Of a stretch of DNA of 64,000 nucleotides, positions 9,447 to 22,065 are shown in pieces. Location of the stretch: contig NC_133774.1 in assembly GCF_003597395.2 (NCBI RefSeq), positions 46,148,108 to 46,212,107 of the forward strand, in the 5' to 3' direction. Made by a program: the position numbers and the translations under genes. The notes beneath the pieces were generated by a model. That model saw nothing but the letters and a program-made list of their open reading frames with translations. It was not told where the DNA came from and did not search any database. How positions within the stretch are numbered: position 1 is the first letter of the stretch; every line of letters starts with the position of its first letter. The DNA comes from Chelonoidis abingdonii. Lineage: Eukaryota; Chordata; Testudines; Testudinidae.

Positions 9447-11720
9447 ATACTTACCTGCACAGAAACTGTGGTTCTTCAAGACGTATTGTTCATATATACA
9501 TATGTAGTCCACTGCTGATGGGTGCAAACCCAATGCGCTTGAGCCGGAGACTAGGGTGGTGCATGCGCCCTGCATGTCATTGTGCTTCCAAACCAAGGGC
9601 ATAAGGGATGGGATCATCCCAACCACTCTCAATTCTCTCATCACCAGCAGAATCAATGATGAAAGACTCTACAGTAGTGGGAATGGAGGGCTGGTTATGA
9701 AATATATGTATGGACTATATATCTCAAAAGTAACCACAGTTACGATACATGTAACAGGTTCTTCGAGTGATTGTCTGATATATTGTATGTATGTTTGTAT
9801 GTTCAACTGTTGGTGACTCCCAAGCAGTGACCTGTTAAACAGAAAATGAAGCACAGTTCTACCAAAGACGGCATCATCTCCGCAAGCCTGTGAAATGGCA
9901 TAGTGCTGAGTGAATGTGTGGACAGAAGGTCACATTGTTACTTCTCAAGTGCCTCAAAACAGTAGGTTCCTGAGAGAGACCACTGGAGTGAATTGAGCTC
10001 TTATTGAATGAGAAATTATTTTATCAGGTGGGGTTTTACCAACCAGCTGATAAAGTCTCATGGGGAGAACTGGAGATTCTTTGTGCAGAGATAGCGTCAC
10101 CCTTGACTTTCTCGATAAGCTACAACCAATATAGGAGACTTTCTGAAGTCTTTAGTTCTGTCAAAATAGATGTGCATAGAGTACTTTCTAATTAATGTAA
10201 CCTCTGTTATCCTTTATCAGAATGTGGCTTTTGAAAAAAGTCAATGATCTGGTTTAAATAAAACTCTGAAGCCACTTTAGATAGAAACTTGGGGCATGAT
10301 TTTATGGAAACCTTGTTCTTGTGGGAAATTGTGTATGGCAGACCTGCCATCAGTGCAACTCCCCTATCCAAAGTTCTTGTCACCAGGAAAGTTGCCTAAA
10401 TGCAAGATGGAAAAGAGCATGTGACCCAGGGTTTGAAACGTGAGCACACAAGCCCTAACAGAACTAGATTTAAATCCCAAACTGTAACAGGGACTTTTAC
10501 TGGAGGAAAGCTTTTGTTAAACCTTTCATAAATCTCTTTACCACTGAGTGAGAAAACACTGAGGATCCAAGCACAGGGGGATGAGATGGCTGCTAAGGGT
10601 ATTTGCAGAGAGCTTAATCAAAGCCCTAATTTGTTAAGGTGTAATAAGTAGTCATGAATAGTAAGAATCTGAGATTTTGATGGTGACAGATGTTGTAGCG
10701 CCGATTTGGAAAATCTCTTCGATTTTACTCGGTATGTAGACCTGGTAGAATACTTTCTTTATGGTATTGTAAATTAACATTACAGCATAAGTTTCATCCT
10801 GAAACTGACTGGCAGCCAACTCATATCATAAAGCATAAAACTCCACCTAGTAAGTGTGTAGCCACATTTTGCACTAGCTTCAGCTTCCAAGTGGTATCAG
10901 TGTAAACAGCCCATGCTCCTTGTTTATATTTATAAAACATAGTGGTTGTGTTGTCCATTGTTACTTGATTAGTAAGGCCTTTTATTTCTTGAAGAAAAAC
11001 CTCAGAGGTTTGTAGATGGCCATTAACTCCTGTATGTTTATGTGGAGGGACTCGTCCCAAGCAGACCAAACTCACTCAACTGTTCATCTGCCAGTGTGGG
11101 CTCCCCAGTCCAAAGCAGAACTGGAGGACCTTGGTTGGGATGTATACTAACACATGCAGGTGATGTTTGCTTGGTCAGTATACTGATCCCAATCAGCTCT
11201 GCACATTTCTCAGATGGGAGACAAAGATGCATGATGCCATGAGGCCTAGTCACCTGAAGCACATTCTGACAGAAGTCAGTTGGTAGGCTTGGGAAGCAGG
11301 GCGGGAGAGATTATATAACTGGACCATTGATTAGAACGTTTCTGGAGCTAACTATGGTGGAGGCTAATACAATTCCGGTGAATTCTATTTTCTGAGAGAA
11401 GATCAATACAGACTTTTTTTTTTATTAATAGGTCCAGATGACAGAATAATTGAAGGATATGTTGACCGTTTTCCTCCACTTTTTGTGATGTCTCCCAAGT
11501 TTACCCAGTGATCCAAGTACGGGAATACCTGAGTACCCATTTTTCTGAGGTAGGCTGCTATGACAGTTAGGCACTTTGTGAATACCCTGGGAGCTGCTGA
11601 CAGTCCAAATGGTAGAACCCTGTATTGTCATAATGGTTTCCTACCATCAGCCTCAGAAACTGTTTGTGGACCAGATGGATTGTGATGTGAATGCAGAAAT
11701 TCTCGCATAATCACTGACTC
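9447..11720 (-). mobile_element. DIRS-A, truncated and decayed DIRS retrotransposon
   Basis: The left edge has the DIRS terminal fold-back: ttacctgcacagaaactgtggttcttcaag at 9451 is mirrored around 9725-9765 (aaccacagttacgatacatg). The order of blocks then follows DIRS-E: the recombinase 3' region after 9800 and an RT-like block at 11425-11660. Similarity fades near 11720, so the 5' (right) part of the element is missing or unrecognisable. No intact frame remains. The element is older than B, C and E judging by divergence. Confidence 0.7.
11425..11660 (-). pseudogene. DIRS-A reverse transcriptase relic
   Basis: The minus-strand frame GSTIWTVSSSQGIHKVPN lines up with the DIRS-E segment LPFGLSTAPRVFTK (RT motif B region), followed by a decayed motif C where YLEDW would be (VLGSLG here). 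Catalytic residues are lost. Confidence 0.6.
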
Positions 11721-14700
11721 TAGTAGCTAAGGATTTATGGAAAAGAATAGCAAGTAGTGAGAAACTTGTGATAAAATGACGTGAGATGGCAACACGGTTA
11801 AGCTCTTTAAAGCTTACTGTAGTTTTCAAGAGAGACAAGGAAAACTGATTTCAGTATGTCAGGATATGATGAATAAAACAGTAAATTAATTTACTTGACA
11901 TACCAGAATCCTTTTCTTTATAGAAAAAGCTGAACTAAACTATCAGTTTTCACGGTCAGAGTGAAATTTAATATTTTTGCAATTTCTTGAAAGGTTATAT
12001 AAATTCATATGTGATATTTCACATGCAGGCCTTTCATGATGCTAATTATGAAACATGATCTCAGGACAAGTTTATCATACATGTACGATACAAAATGTGT
12101 CCACTTTTACCACTTTAATCAAAATTTGACAGTGAAGAGACTATTTGGATTGTGGTGCATTTCTGTCCCAAGTATTGTTACTAAATATAAATATTTAAAT
12201 ATAAACAAGTGTCCAAGACCCACAAGGAATTCTGAAAAATTACCCCATCTAACAGGAACAGTGTGAGAAATATGGCAATTTAAACAGCTAATACGGCCTC
12301 GTGTGACCGGGGGGGGGGGGGGGTTGGGGGAGGGGAACAATGACCATGAAGTATACAGCTGAGAGATTCTGGGACTACATATTGCTTTATTTAATACTAG
12401 GTAAAAAGTGACTTTTTGGAAAGTCTCTATAATTTCATCCCTAATATCTGTTGCTGAGACAGTATGAGATAGTTACCCAGGATTCTCAATGTCCAGTTAC
12501 ACATTGCTATGGAGGATGGTAACTGTGAACATGCCAATGCGACTGAAATATAATTTTGACAAAGTCTGTAAGCAAGTGGATTCACCTACCCACATTAGGT
12601 TCAGTTGTGTGGCATGGCTGTAATTAACCTGGTGGAAAGCTATTGTTCAGATAGCACCACTCCCTGCCAACTCTAGATGGGTTTCTGAATGACAAGTATC
12701 AGGGATGGATACGGTATTATAAACAGCCTTTGACTAACTGCATTTGGTGCCCAACTGAAATACAGCCACAAATCCTAATGTAGCTACATAGTACAAGACA
12801 TGCTTCACTGGTAGTTTAAATATGAAAGAAATCTTTCCTATGCTTTTTCAAGTTATATTATTTCACTGCTTTTTGCAAAACAACCTTTCAGCTGTTAATG
12901 GCACTGATACTATTTCATATTCATAGACCACCACAATTTGCCAGTCTTGCCTAACTGGAAGAAAAATACCTGTTTCTTTGCAATTGTTTCTTGCAATTTA
13001 CTTAAGATACTATACCAGAGAGACCTCAATATTGATGGAAAATGATATTAAATTATACATTTTTAGTTGATAGGTCATTACAAACTTGTCTTCATCTTCA
13101 CTGAACAATAAGACATAGCTACAAGTAGGTTATAGCCACAATACGTGAAAATAACAATACACGACTAGCTAAACTTAGTATGTCACAAAATGTTCAGTCT
13201 AATCAAAGAAATTCCATGACGTTTCTGTTTGACTCCCAACGACAAGCAAATGCCAGGAAGATAACTCCTTAACCATAACCCATGTTTATTACCCCTAAGA
13301 GTTTATACTATGAAAAACCCCTGCTACTCTTTAAAACGCCAGGACAAACATTTGTAGTTGGAAATATTTTAAACCTTTTTTTATTTCTTAAATGTTTGTG
13401 AGATGCATACTTGCAATACGTTAATCAAATGCTAAGCTCCTAATATCATTCCTACATAAATGGTAAAATATTTTATGTACCAAGATGGACTTTGCTAACT
13501 AATTACTAATGTAAGAAGCTATTAAAGTATAGGCTATTTATATTCATGGGGGATTAATTAATTAATGGCAGTACTCAAGGAATTCTCACACCCAACTCAG
13601 GAAGACAAGGATCATCATCTTTCTAAGAACTGTCACATAGAATCAACAACTTCTTTAATAACTGTTTAAGCCAAAGACTTTGCTTTGAGAACAACAAAAA
13701 AACAACAAAAAACTTTTCTATAAAAACAGGAAGAGTTTCTGGAAACAATTTCATTTCCTGCTGAACTCCAATACCTTTATACATTAACAAACTACATATT
13801 CATAAGATGAAGAGGCCTCTAAGAACAACCCATGGAAGTAATCAAACAGTGAAGGGGTGACAGCAACCAACTTTGAATCTAAATAAATCTGAAAGAGGTT
13901 TGTTTTCCTATAATTTTATGAAAATAGGAAGAAGGGTATAAAACACACCCTCTGCTAGCCTGTTCAAACACAGTACTCAATATAGTTCATCCTGTCCATC
14001 TCTACAAGTAAGCTACCATGAACAGCTACGAAAGAGAAGACTCAAAAAGAAACAACCCCATGAAAACCTCACCAAGATTTCAGCATGGTTTGGTGAGAGA
14101 ACATTAACTAAAACATTAAAACTCTTTTAATGATTTTATTGGGATGTAAAAATGCTGCTGTACCTTAAAATATTAACAGTTTTTCCTGTTAATTACAAGA
14201 TGGTTAAACTATGTATTCTCAGAGATGATACAGAAGCTAAACAGAAGAATAGTGGGGATTTAAGATTGTTGATATTTGTAACTGGTCTGTTTCAAGACAG
14301 CTCCTTACAGGACTTCTTCTAAATAGCTAATTTACTTATTTTTATTGATTTCTTAGGATTTAACTAAGATTGTTTACTATGGCCATCTATAAAACTGACT
14401 TTTTTATTAATAACTGGACGAGTCCCACCTGCCCTTAAACAAATTGTTTTGCTCATACATAAACAGTTTAAGTATCTAATAAGATACTAAGAGTGAACTT
14501 ACTGTAATTTGGGGAAACAATATAATTTTGTCTTAATTTAAGAGAAAAATACTTCCCAGAGGCGGTTTACTCTCAAGGGTGTAATTTCTTTTAAAAACTC
14601 TCCACACAGACACATACAGAAGAGATCTTAACAGAAGTAACCAGTTTATCATTTATGTTCTGTCATGTGTGTTGTTTTGTTTAATGTTTTCTTTTCCTTT

Positions 14701-15269
14701 CTTTATAACCATGGTTAATAATTATGATTATTTTGGTTGGACACAATCGTGGTATCCCCTAAGATATGTAAAAGAACCCCTCTGACTAAAATAATGGCGT
14801 CACACCCCAGAATTGGCAATAAGAAAAAAAAATTAAGAGCTGACTTACCATTTCTTATTTCTCTAAACTAAATATTTTTATAATTTTTAAAATAAACTTA
14901 CTTGACATCCAAAAATTTAGATGAACCCTCTTTTTACCACACAACACATTTCAGGGTTCTAACTATATAGCAAAATATTTCTTTAAAGATATCACTATAA
15001 AAAACAAGTCCAAAGATCTATAGTAAAAGAGAATAAATAACCCCCAATACTGTATGGGAGTCATTAGTTTAACATCAGTTTTACTTTCAAAAATACGATA
15101 AGATATCTTATCATGAACTTCTACTTACTCATCTTTATCCCAAGTTTCCAGGTTATATGCCAACTGTTCAAAATAGTAATCCATCTGAAAACACTACTCT
15201 AATTAATGCATGGCGAGGGATATAAAAAATGAATCAAAGGCTAATTTCAATAACCGAGCACAAACTCAC
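11721..15269. other. JMY intron, unique AT-rich sequence
   Basis: About 3.5 kb with no recognised element. The one notable feature is a G-run at 12309-12323 followed by ggggg and gggg blocks, a possible G-quadruplex on the plus (JMY template) strand. Confidence 0.55.
12309..12335 (+). repeat. G-run, G-quadruplex-capable
   Basis: Fifteen consecutive G, then TT, five G, A, four G. Likely unstable in length and prone to sequencing error. Confidence 0.85.
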
Positions 15270-15356
15270 TAGCTGCACAGTATGATGTATTCTGTATTTC
15301 TCTTCACTCTGATGGCGCTGCTGGAACTTTTCTTTATGCTTTGTGATACAGATCTC
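15270..15356 (-). CDS. JMY: JMY internal exon, coiled-coil segment
   Basis: This short exon of 87 bp (29 codons, phase 0 at both ends) encodes EICITKHKEKFQQRHQSEEK followed by YRIHHTVQL. It is the expected next part of the JMY coiled coil. The acceptor is ctctacag (AG at 15358-15357). The donor is gtgagt directly after CTA (GT at 15269-15268), a strong donor although the exon's last base is A rather than G. The exon is too short and lacks the start codon needed to show as a long open frame; it was found by looking for the JMY segment between the flanking exons. Confidence 0.9.
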
Positions 15357-18054
15357 CTGTAGAGACAAAATATTACCTATAAAGTATACATTCCAAATAT
15401 CAATTTATAAAGACATACTGTAATATTTTACAAACAGCACTAAGCATTAAAAAGTAAAATTGTTTAAGCAGTCATCAAATAGTAATCTAATTTAACTTTT
15501 GAATAAAGACAAAAAACCTAAACAACTGTGTTAACACTGTTCTTGACTACCACCAGAGCATATATAGGTAGCAGCTACTAGCCAAGTCTAACACCATTAC
15601 AGATGTAGCACAACTCACTGATTTTTCAAAAAGTTGAGAGTGCACAGCTACTCGTGCAACTCCATTTTAACTGACGTGAACAATGACTGCTAACATTCAA
15701 GCAAAATTAGATAATTATGTATTCAGCTAGACAACTGGCAACTCACAAGTGCAAATTTCTAATTTCCATGTGCAATTGGTGACTGCATACACAAAGATGG
15801 ATGCTATTGTATCTACATTTCTGCACCTGCACCTTATTTTCCAAGTTGTTTCTGACATGTCTAATTTAAAGAACTGATGAAAAAATGGCTCTTTAGCTAT
15901 TACACTTACTGTGTTACATTACACACACACAGTTACCTCACATTAATTACAGGAAGTTCTCACAATATTGTATACTTGACCAAACTTCAGTTGGATTATG
16001 CTCCACATGTAGAACTGGTTGCAAGCATGCCCCTCCATAAGGGGGAAGAGGCACTGAGTATGCTCATCCATCACAGACAAGGCACCATCACAGGCATCAT
16101 CAAAGATAGCTGATTTGACCTCAGCCATCAATCAACAGACACCTACAGTGGTGTTAGGAAGGCTCAATTAAGTCAAGGAAACAAAGAAATCAAAATGTCT
16201 AATGGAGACCAAAAATATGGCAGAAGCCTAACACCAACTCTCAAACTTTAAGAAAGGAAATCGTTTACAACAGAAATAAAAAAGGCAAAATGCTACATTC
16301 TCCTCAAAGAGGACCAGTGAGGATAGTGATGGGCAAAGAGGTAGGCAGAGTTTGTGTCCAGCCTCAACCGGCAATGTTATCTGAAAAATTTCAAAGAGCA
16401 GACACCTACATGGAAATGCATGCAGGCAATACTCAAAGAAGAATGTAGGTTTATAATGGAATACCCTTCTCAACTATTGGTAAATACTAACACTTTAAAT
16501 TTTTAATCATTTTATTTGTCACAAAATGCCTGATTAATAGGACTGGAAACTTGAATCCTCTATTTATCCATAAAATAAAGGCACTAGGCAGCAAACGTTT
16601 CCTATAAACTAAACTTTGGAAACTACAACAATAAATTTAGAATGTGATAAATGACTTTCAGAAGCTGAAACTTTAACCTTAGATCTCTGTTTTGTTGTGT
16701 CTCAAACCTATTAGCTTGGTTAAAAGATTATTGTAAATTTTTGGGCAAGGTACTGCATTTCTAAGCTAAAATATTTTAAGTAGTGACTAGTACGGTGAGG
16801 AGAAAAGAGAAATCAGAGAAAGAAAATGACAAAGGTTATTATACTTACAGATAATTCCTCAGACAAATGTACAAAAACGCCGTTTCACTTAAGAGTTGAT
16901 AATCAAAACAATTTGAAACAACAAAAATGAAAGATGTTTCTAATGAGTCAGGCAAGTAAACAATTAGCACAAAACCTACAGTGAGCTCATCATCTAGTGA
17001 TCAAGAAATGACCCATTCTAATATTTTAGGTCTCTATTTCTTTTATATCTAAATAAAAACTCTGATTTGGAACTATTAAATAAGACCTTTTAAATTTGAG
17101 ATGCTCATTAGAATGTTGCTCTAAAGTTACCTGAGCAGGACTGAATTTACAAATTATACACTTCCATTTACCCCAATTTTAAAAGTTATTCAACTTAAAT
17201 AAAGCCCTGGAGAGAGAGAGAGAGAGAGAGAGTGTAATTCAAGGTCTTAGATAAAAGACACAAACATGAAAAGATGACTAAATGTTCAACTTTTATTTTT
17301 AGTACAGTTGCCCTTTCTTTAGTTGTAAGAAATGCTGATTATATGCTAATTAAAACAGGAATGCTTAAAGTTAAGATGAAAAAATAAAGGATAGTATCAA
17401 TGTAAGAAATCAAAGTCTTTGTTCTGATGCTCTTTAATTTAGAAATTAGATATTCAGAAGATCATGCAGACTTAGCTAAAGATGCATGCTATTTGCATTT
17501 TACGGCTTTGTTTCAGAAAGCATATGGGAATAGCTCCAAAGAGCAGGCTTTTTTTATGGATTCTATAGTAACAGGTTCTCTCTCTTTAAATCACTGGGCT
17601 AATTTCTACAGTGATATCAACTTGTGCTTCTATTTCTTAAGAAAAAACAAAAAAACAAACAGAAAAAACCAGAAAACCCTCAAGTTTACAAGATATTTTC
17701 ACTTTTTCTAAAAAAAATCTGGTCAACCCTTTCAGCCTTTGTCACTTAATAAAACTACTTGATTATTACTAGCAAAAATGAACACGTGTTGATTTCCTAA
17801 ACTTCCATTGTACTTTGCATTCATATTTAAATGCAATGCATTAAAAAAATTGTCTTGCATGGGTTTGTACTCCATAGCACCGTTGTTATAGGCAGCGACG
17901 GCCACACTACCTATAGTTATGTTTTCCTAACACTTTCCATTAAAAGATCCAGTTTTCAGTTGCTTGTAACTCTGCCAAATTTTAACAGTGAGTGTAATTA
18001 ACCAATTTACCAAGAGTTGTGGTAAATTCCACATCACTGGAAATTTTAAAATCA
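15357..18054. other. JMY intron, nothing recognised
   Basis: AT-rich intron with a GA microsatellite at 17211-17234. Open frames at 15877-16131 and 17427-17711 show no family resemblance. Confidence 0.5.
17211..17234. repeat. GA dinucleotide microsatellite
   Basis: About eleven GA units in a row. Confidence 0.95.
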
Positions 18055-18190
18055 AGATTGGATTTTTTTAAAGACATGCTCTAGCTCAAAATAAATTATT
18101 CTGCCGAAGTTTTATTGCCTGTGTTATACAGGAGGTCACAGTAGATGATCACAATGGTCCCTTCTGTCTTTGGAATCTATGAATTTAACC
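18055..18190 (+). mobile_element. CR1 LINE 3' tail
   Basis: Contains gttatacaggaggtcacagt followed by agatgatcacaatggtccct and ends ggaatctatgaatt, the tail of an older CR1 subfamily. It closely parallels the tail at 61820-61893. Confidence 0.75.
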
Positions 18191-18656
18191 ATTGAGGTTG
18201 AAATTTTCAATGCCAGGTGTCTGTCTAAAGTTCTGGGAAAATGTAAGCAAAAATAGTTCAGACATCATCAAGAATGAGGTTAGGGAAAAGCATTGTCACT
18301 GGCAAAACTATGACTCTTACCACTGTTTAATTTAAAACATCTAGAGCAGCATTTCTCAAATGCAGCCAACCATGGCTTTTTGTGCGGTCACAGCCTCTTG
18401 GGCGGTGATTGCGGGGACAAACCAGTGTAAACAAACATATAAATATCACTTTTCACAGAAACAGACTTACTAGCTAGCAAGTCTTAATAAAAAGCAACCA
18501 AAAAAGCAAAAGAAACAACAAAAACAAAAAACACAAGAACATGCAAAGTACGTTATTTTTTTCTATTCTGTTTAGGTCCAGTAAAGAAGAGAGACAACTG
18601 AACATTATTTTTATTATTTATTATTTTTATTATTGAGCCTACAGAAGCCTACAGAA

Positions 18657-18776
18657 TGTTTTGGAGCATGAGCTTTCGTGGGTGAATACCCACTTCGTCA
18701 GATGCATGTCTATAAGGTGCCACAGGATTCTTTATGGCTTTTACAGATCCAGACTAACACGGCTACCCTTCTGATA
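18657..18776 (-). repeat. fold-back repeat, truncated copy with intact core
   Basis: On the minus strand it begins TATCAGAAGGGTAGCCGTGT, the constant end of the family, and stops after gctccaaaaca, where the second arm is missing. It is flanked by a perfect 8-bp duplication CTACAGAA (18649-18656 and 18777-18784). The family has one constant end and one variable end and occurs with inverted arms. This fits a retroposed element, possibly Penelope-like, but that assignment is inference. Confidence 0.8.
18664..18701 (-). ncRNA. hammerhead-ribozyme-like motif
   Basis: On the minus strand, in order: CTGACGA (18701-18695, fits CUGANGA), one extra A, a perfect 6-bp stem GTGGGT/ACCCAC with loop ATTC (18693-18678), GAAA (18677-18674), then GCTCATGCTC (18673-18664). 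The last block can fold as a 2-bp stem III (GC, loop TCAT, GC) followed by U and C, which would place cleavage just after 18664. This is the conserved core order of a type I hammerhead with a very short stem III. The extra A before stem II and the lack of a paired stem I in this truncated copy argue against strong activity. Confidence 0.45.
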
Positions 18777-18950
18777 CTACAGAAATAAATTACAATTTGG
18801 ACATGTATGTGTGCATATTTATTTTTCTTAAAATTAATTATTTTAGGAAAAATTGTCAGAGTGGCCTCCAGCAAGAATTGATGGCCGCACTCCAAGACCA
18901 CCAAAAAATTTCTTGAGAGCACCACACATTGGAGCTGGGACTTCATATTT

Positions 18951-19360
18951 GATGGAGGGTGGGTGGGTGGGTGGGAGGGAAGGATCGCCCTGGGAACGCA
19001 GATCTTTGCCTGTTGTCATGAAAATCCACCCAAAATTCGGCCAAGTTATACGCCTCTAAACATCACGTTTTGTAGGTGCTCAGTAGAGGTTAAGGGGCAT
19101 TCACAAAACTTTTTAAATATTTCACCTCCACTAAGCATGCTCCCCCCTCCCATAGAGCTCTGTGTCAGCCATACTGAGCAAGGCCTTTCCTGTAACTGTT
19201 CTTCCCAACTGCCAGGGTCCCCTGGACACTAGAACAGAGTATGGCGGCCGTGTCTTCTTTGATCTCAAACATTCTGCTTGCTGGAATCCAGGCAGTATGG
19301 AGGAGAAGGAAACATCCTGAGGAAGAAGAGGGAAAGAGGTTGGGAAAGAGGGGAGAACCC
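18951..19360. repeat. interspersed repeat shared with 7225-7700
   Basis: Carries gaaaatccacccaaaattcg, ggttaaggggcattcacaaa, and cactaagcatgctcccccct, in the same order as at 7310-7440. Family unknown. Confidence 0.55.
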
Positions 19361-19660
19361 CTGGGGCTTGATTTGCAGAAGCATTAAGCACTGACCTGCA
19401 ATTGAGGTCAATGTGCTCAGTGCTTCAAGCACATAAAATGCTATCTGATGACAAATACTCTGAAAAAGTCAAGTCCTAGAGTCTCAAACTGAGCACTCAA
19501 AATTAGTGGACAACAGTCAATTTTGTCCTTATTCTCTGTGCCTCAATTCCCCAGCTTTAAAATCACAAGACCTCACAGATGTGTGAAGAAAAAATGACCA
19601 ATGTTCATGAAGCACTCCAAATACTAAAGTGATGAGTGCGATGAGAAAAAAGTCCACGAG
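19361..19660 (+). repeat. MIR-like/CORE-SINE tail
   Basis: Second copy of the block at 9095-9446: ttgatttgcagaagcattaagc, ctctgtgcctcaattcccca, cctcacagatgtgtgaag and tgttcatgaagcac occur in order. Confidence 0.5.
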
Positions 19661-20263
19661 AAATTAAAAATTTGGCATTCGATGCAAGGTTTGAATAGTG
19701 TGCAGTAAATAATGCATGAAGCCATAATAAAGATAAAAAGTAATATTGAATAACTATCATTCAGTGAGAACTGTCCATCCCATGTACTGAATTAAGCATC
19801 CTTAATTCTGGCATTTCCAAACTGAGTTCTTGACTTTGCAATTTTAATGTTCTTTTAAACAATTTAAAAAAAAATACATATATAATCTAATCTATCAGGA
19901 TTGAGGGCCATTTGTTAAGATATTATTACGTCCCAGGAGAGTTTGCAATCTTTGATCCAGCTTGTGATATTCTTACGGAATAGCACCTTACTCCACAAAA
20001 TCTCACATACTTCATCAGGACTCATTGGGGAGGTGAGGCACTACCTTAGTGGAAATGTATGATTTCCTCTTGCACTACTGGCTTTTCATTGATTGTGTGG
20101 AAATCCAAGCAGGCCCATGACGGGGGATAGGAAATCCTTACTCATGGTGCCTAAAACAGCTTCATTGGCCAACTGTTCTCCCTGCCTGCCTATGATAAGG
20201 AATAAGTTCCCAGAGCAAGGAATATTTCAGGATCTTTACAGCTGTTCACTTGTTCCAGGATGT
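19661..20263. other. JMY intron, nothing recognised
   Basis: Intron sequence between an old SINE-like tail and a hAT MITE. Confidence 0.5.
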
Positions 20264-20271
20264 GCTCGCAG

Positions 20272-20530
20272 CAGGGTTGGCTCTAGGCACCAGCTCAGCA
20301 AGCAGGTGCTTGGAGCAGCCAAGGGGAAGGGGTGGCAAGTCGGGCTCTTCGGCGGTAATTCGGCGGCGGGTCCCTCGGTCCCTCTCGGAGGGAAGGGCCT
20401 GCCGGCAAATTGATGCCAAAGAAGAAAGCAGCATGGTGGAGCTGCCACCCATCACAATTGCGGCTTTTTTTTTTAATTTTGCTTTTTTTCCCCACTACTT
20501 GGGGCGGCAAAAACCCTGGAGCCAGCCCTG
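20272..20530. mobile_element. hAT MITE, 259 bp
   Basis: The ends cagggttggctctagg and ccctggagccagccctg are inverted repeats. The flanks GCTCGCAG (20264-20271) and GCTCCCAG (20531-20538) match at 7 of 8 positions, an hAT-size target duplication. The interior is GC-rich and has no transposase, so the long frames across it are chance. Confidence 0.85.
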
Positions 20531-21531
20531 GCTCCCAGAAGGTCTTTTTCACACTTTCAACCTCTCCCTTCCTAATGGCCTCCCCTCTTGATTTTTCTCT
20601 TACAAATCCAACTCCCTAATACAATGGCTGTTTGTTTCAGACAATAAAAAAGAGGTTACTCTTTGCAGTAACTGCAGTTCTTCAAGAGATTGTATCCCTA
20701 TGGGTGTGCCACTTCAGGTGCTCAAGTGCCTCTTGAGCCTTTGATTGGAGATTTTCACTTAGTGTCCTACTCCGCCCGCAAAAGCACATAATACCACCTC
20801 GTGCCAGATACAAAGACTATATATGGGCATGCAGGCAAAGCACCCTCAGTTCCATTCCCACCCAAACATTCCCTAAGGAATAATCCAAAGCAGAGGGCAA
20901 GGAGGCTGGGTAGTGGAGCACCTATAGTGAAACATCTCAAAAAACTATGGTTATTGCACAAAGTGAGTAACCTCTTTTTCTTGTCTGAGTAGCATCCTTA
21001 TGGGTGCTCAACTTCAGGTGATTTCTGAGCAGTATCACCAGATGGAGGAGGGGGCTTCAGAATAGAGTCCAGAACTGAAGAGAGTACTGCAGAACCAAGT
21101 GCCACAGCAGATCTGACAACATGAATCAAGGCACAATGTTTAAAAAACATATGTATTGAAGCCCACGTAGAAGCCCTACATATTTTAGATACTGGTACAT
21201 TCTCAGTAATGCCACATACGTTGCCTGTGATCTAGCTGAACATGTTTTCACACACACAACCTTTTTGGGGGAAGAGAACACCCACAGCATCATAACAAGT
21301 GATAATACATCCAGGTATCCGTCTTGATAATATGAGCAGAGATCGAGAACCCTGTGAATCTATCCGCAAAGGAAATGAAGAGCCTACATGACTTCCTAAA
21401 TTACTTGGTCCTATCTAAATAGAAGGATAATACCCTGCTAACACCCAGGACATGTAAATAAGATTCCTGTCATGAACTATGTGGCTTCAGGAAAAATACT
21501 TGTATATGAATGGGTTGATTACGATGGAACT

Positions 21532-22065
21532 TCAAAAGAATCTTAGGTAAGAATTTAGGGTGTGGCTGTAAGGAGAATGTGCCCTTAAAGAACACCATAA
21601 AAAGAGGGGTTGGGAGAAATCTGCCATCACGGCTCCAATCTCTCTGACCTTATGGGCCGATGTCATAGCTGCTAAGAAGGCCATCTTCACAGATAAATGC
21701 AACAGAGAACAGGTTACTAGTGTTCGAATGAAGGTCTCATAAGGTAACTGAGTACCAGGTTGAAGTCCCAGGTCAGGGTAGGTGCCTAATCTGTGGACAT
21801 TTCTAATCTGTCTCCAAACCCTTAGTAAACCTAGACTATTCTGGGTGAACAAATATGGAGAATCCTTCTACCAGAGAATGAAAGGCTGATATTACAGCCA
21901 AATAGACCTTAACTGAACATATAACCCTGATTTCTTTAGATCCAATAGATCATCTAAGATGACAAAGTGACACTGATGCAGGCAGGAGGCTGCAATGACA
22001 CCATCAGTGGAAGAATCTCTTCCATTTCTGCAGGTAAGTAATGCAGGTTGATCTCCTCCTGGAAG
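21532..22065 (-). pseudogene. DIRS-B tyrosine recombinase relic
   Basis: The minus strand encodes TYLQKWKRFFH (22004-22065 region), the usual start of the DIRS recombinase core domain, and further on MTSAHKVREIGAV, where other copies have TSAR followed by xxE. The first catalytic Arg is thus replaced by His. Frames are broken between these blocks. Confidence 0.65.

Larger units (their letters stand above)
18353..18950. mobile_element. hAT-like non-autonomous element, split by a fold-back repeat
   Basis: The start gcagcatttctcaaatgcag resembles hAT terminal repeats of the CAGNGTTTCTCAAAC type. A later block (18861-18920, gagtggcctccagcaagaat) appears to be its other half, separated by the fold-back repeat at 18657-18776. 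No clear right terminus or duplication was found, so the boundaries are approximate. Confidence 0.35.

Noticed and set aside
20093..20619. Cluster of open frames on both strands
   Set aside because: Mostly covered by the 259-bp hAT MITE; no conserved protein.
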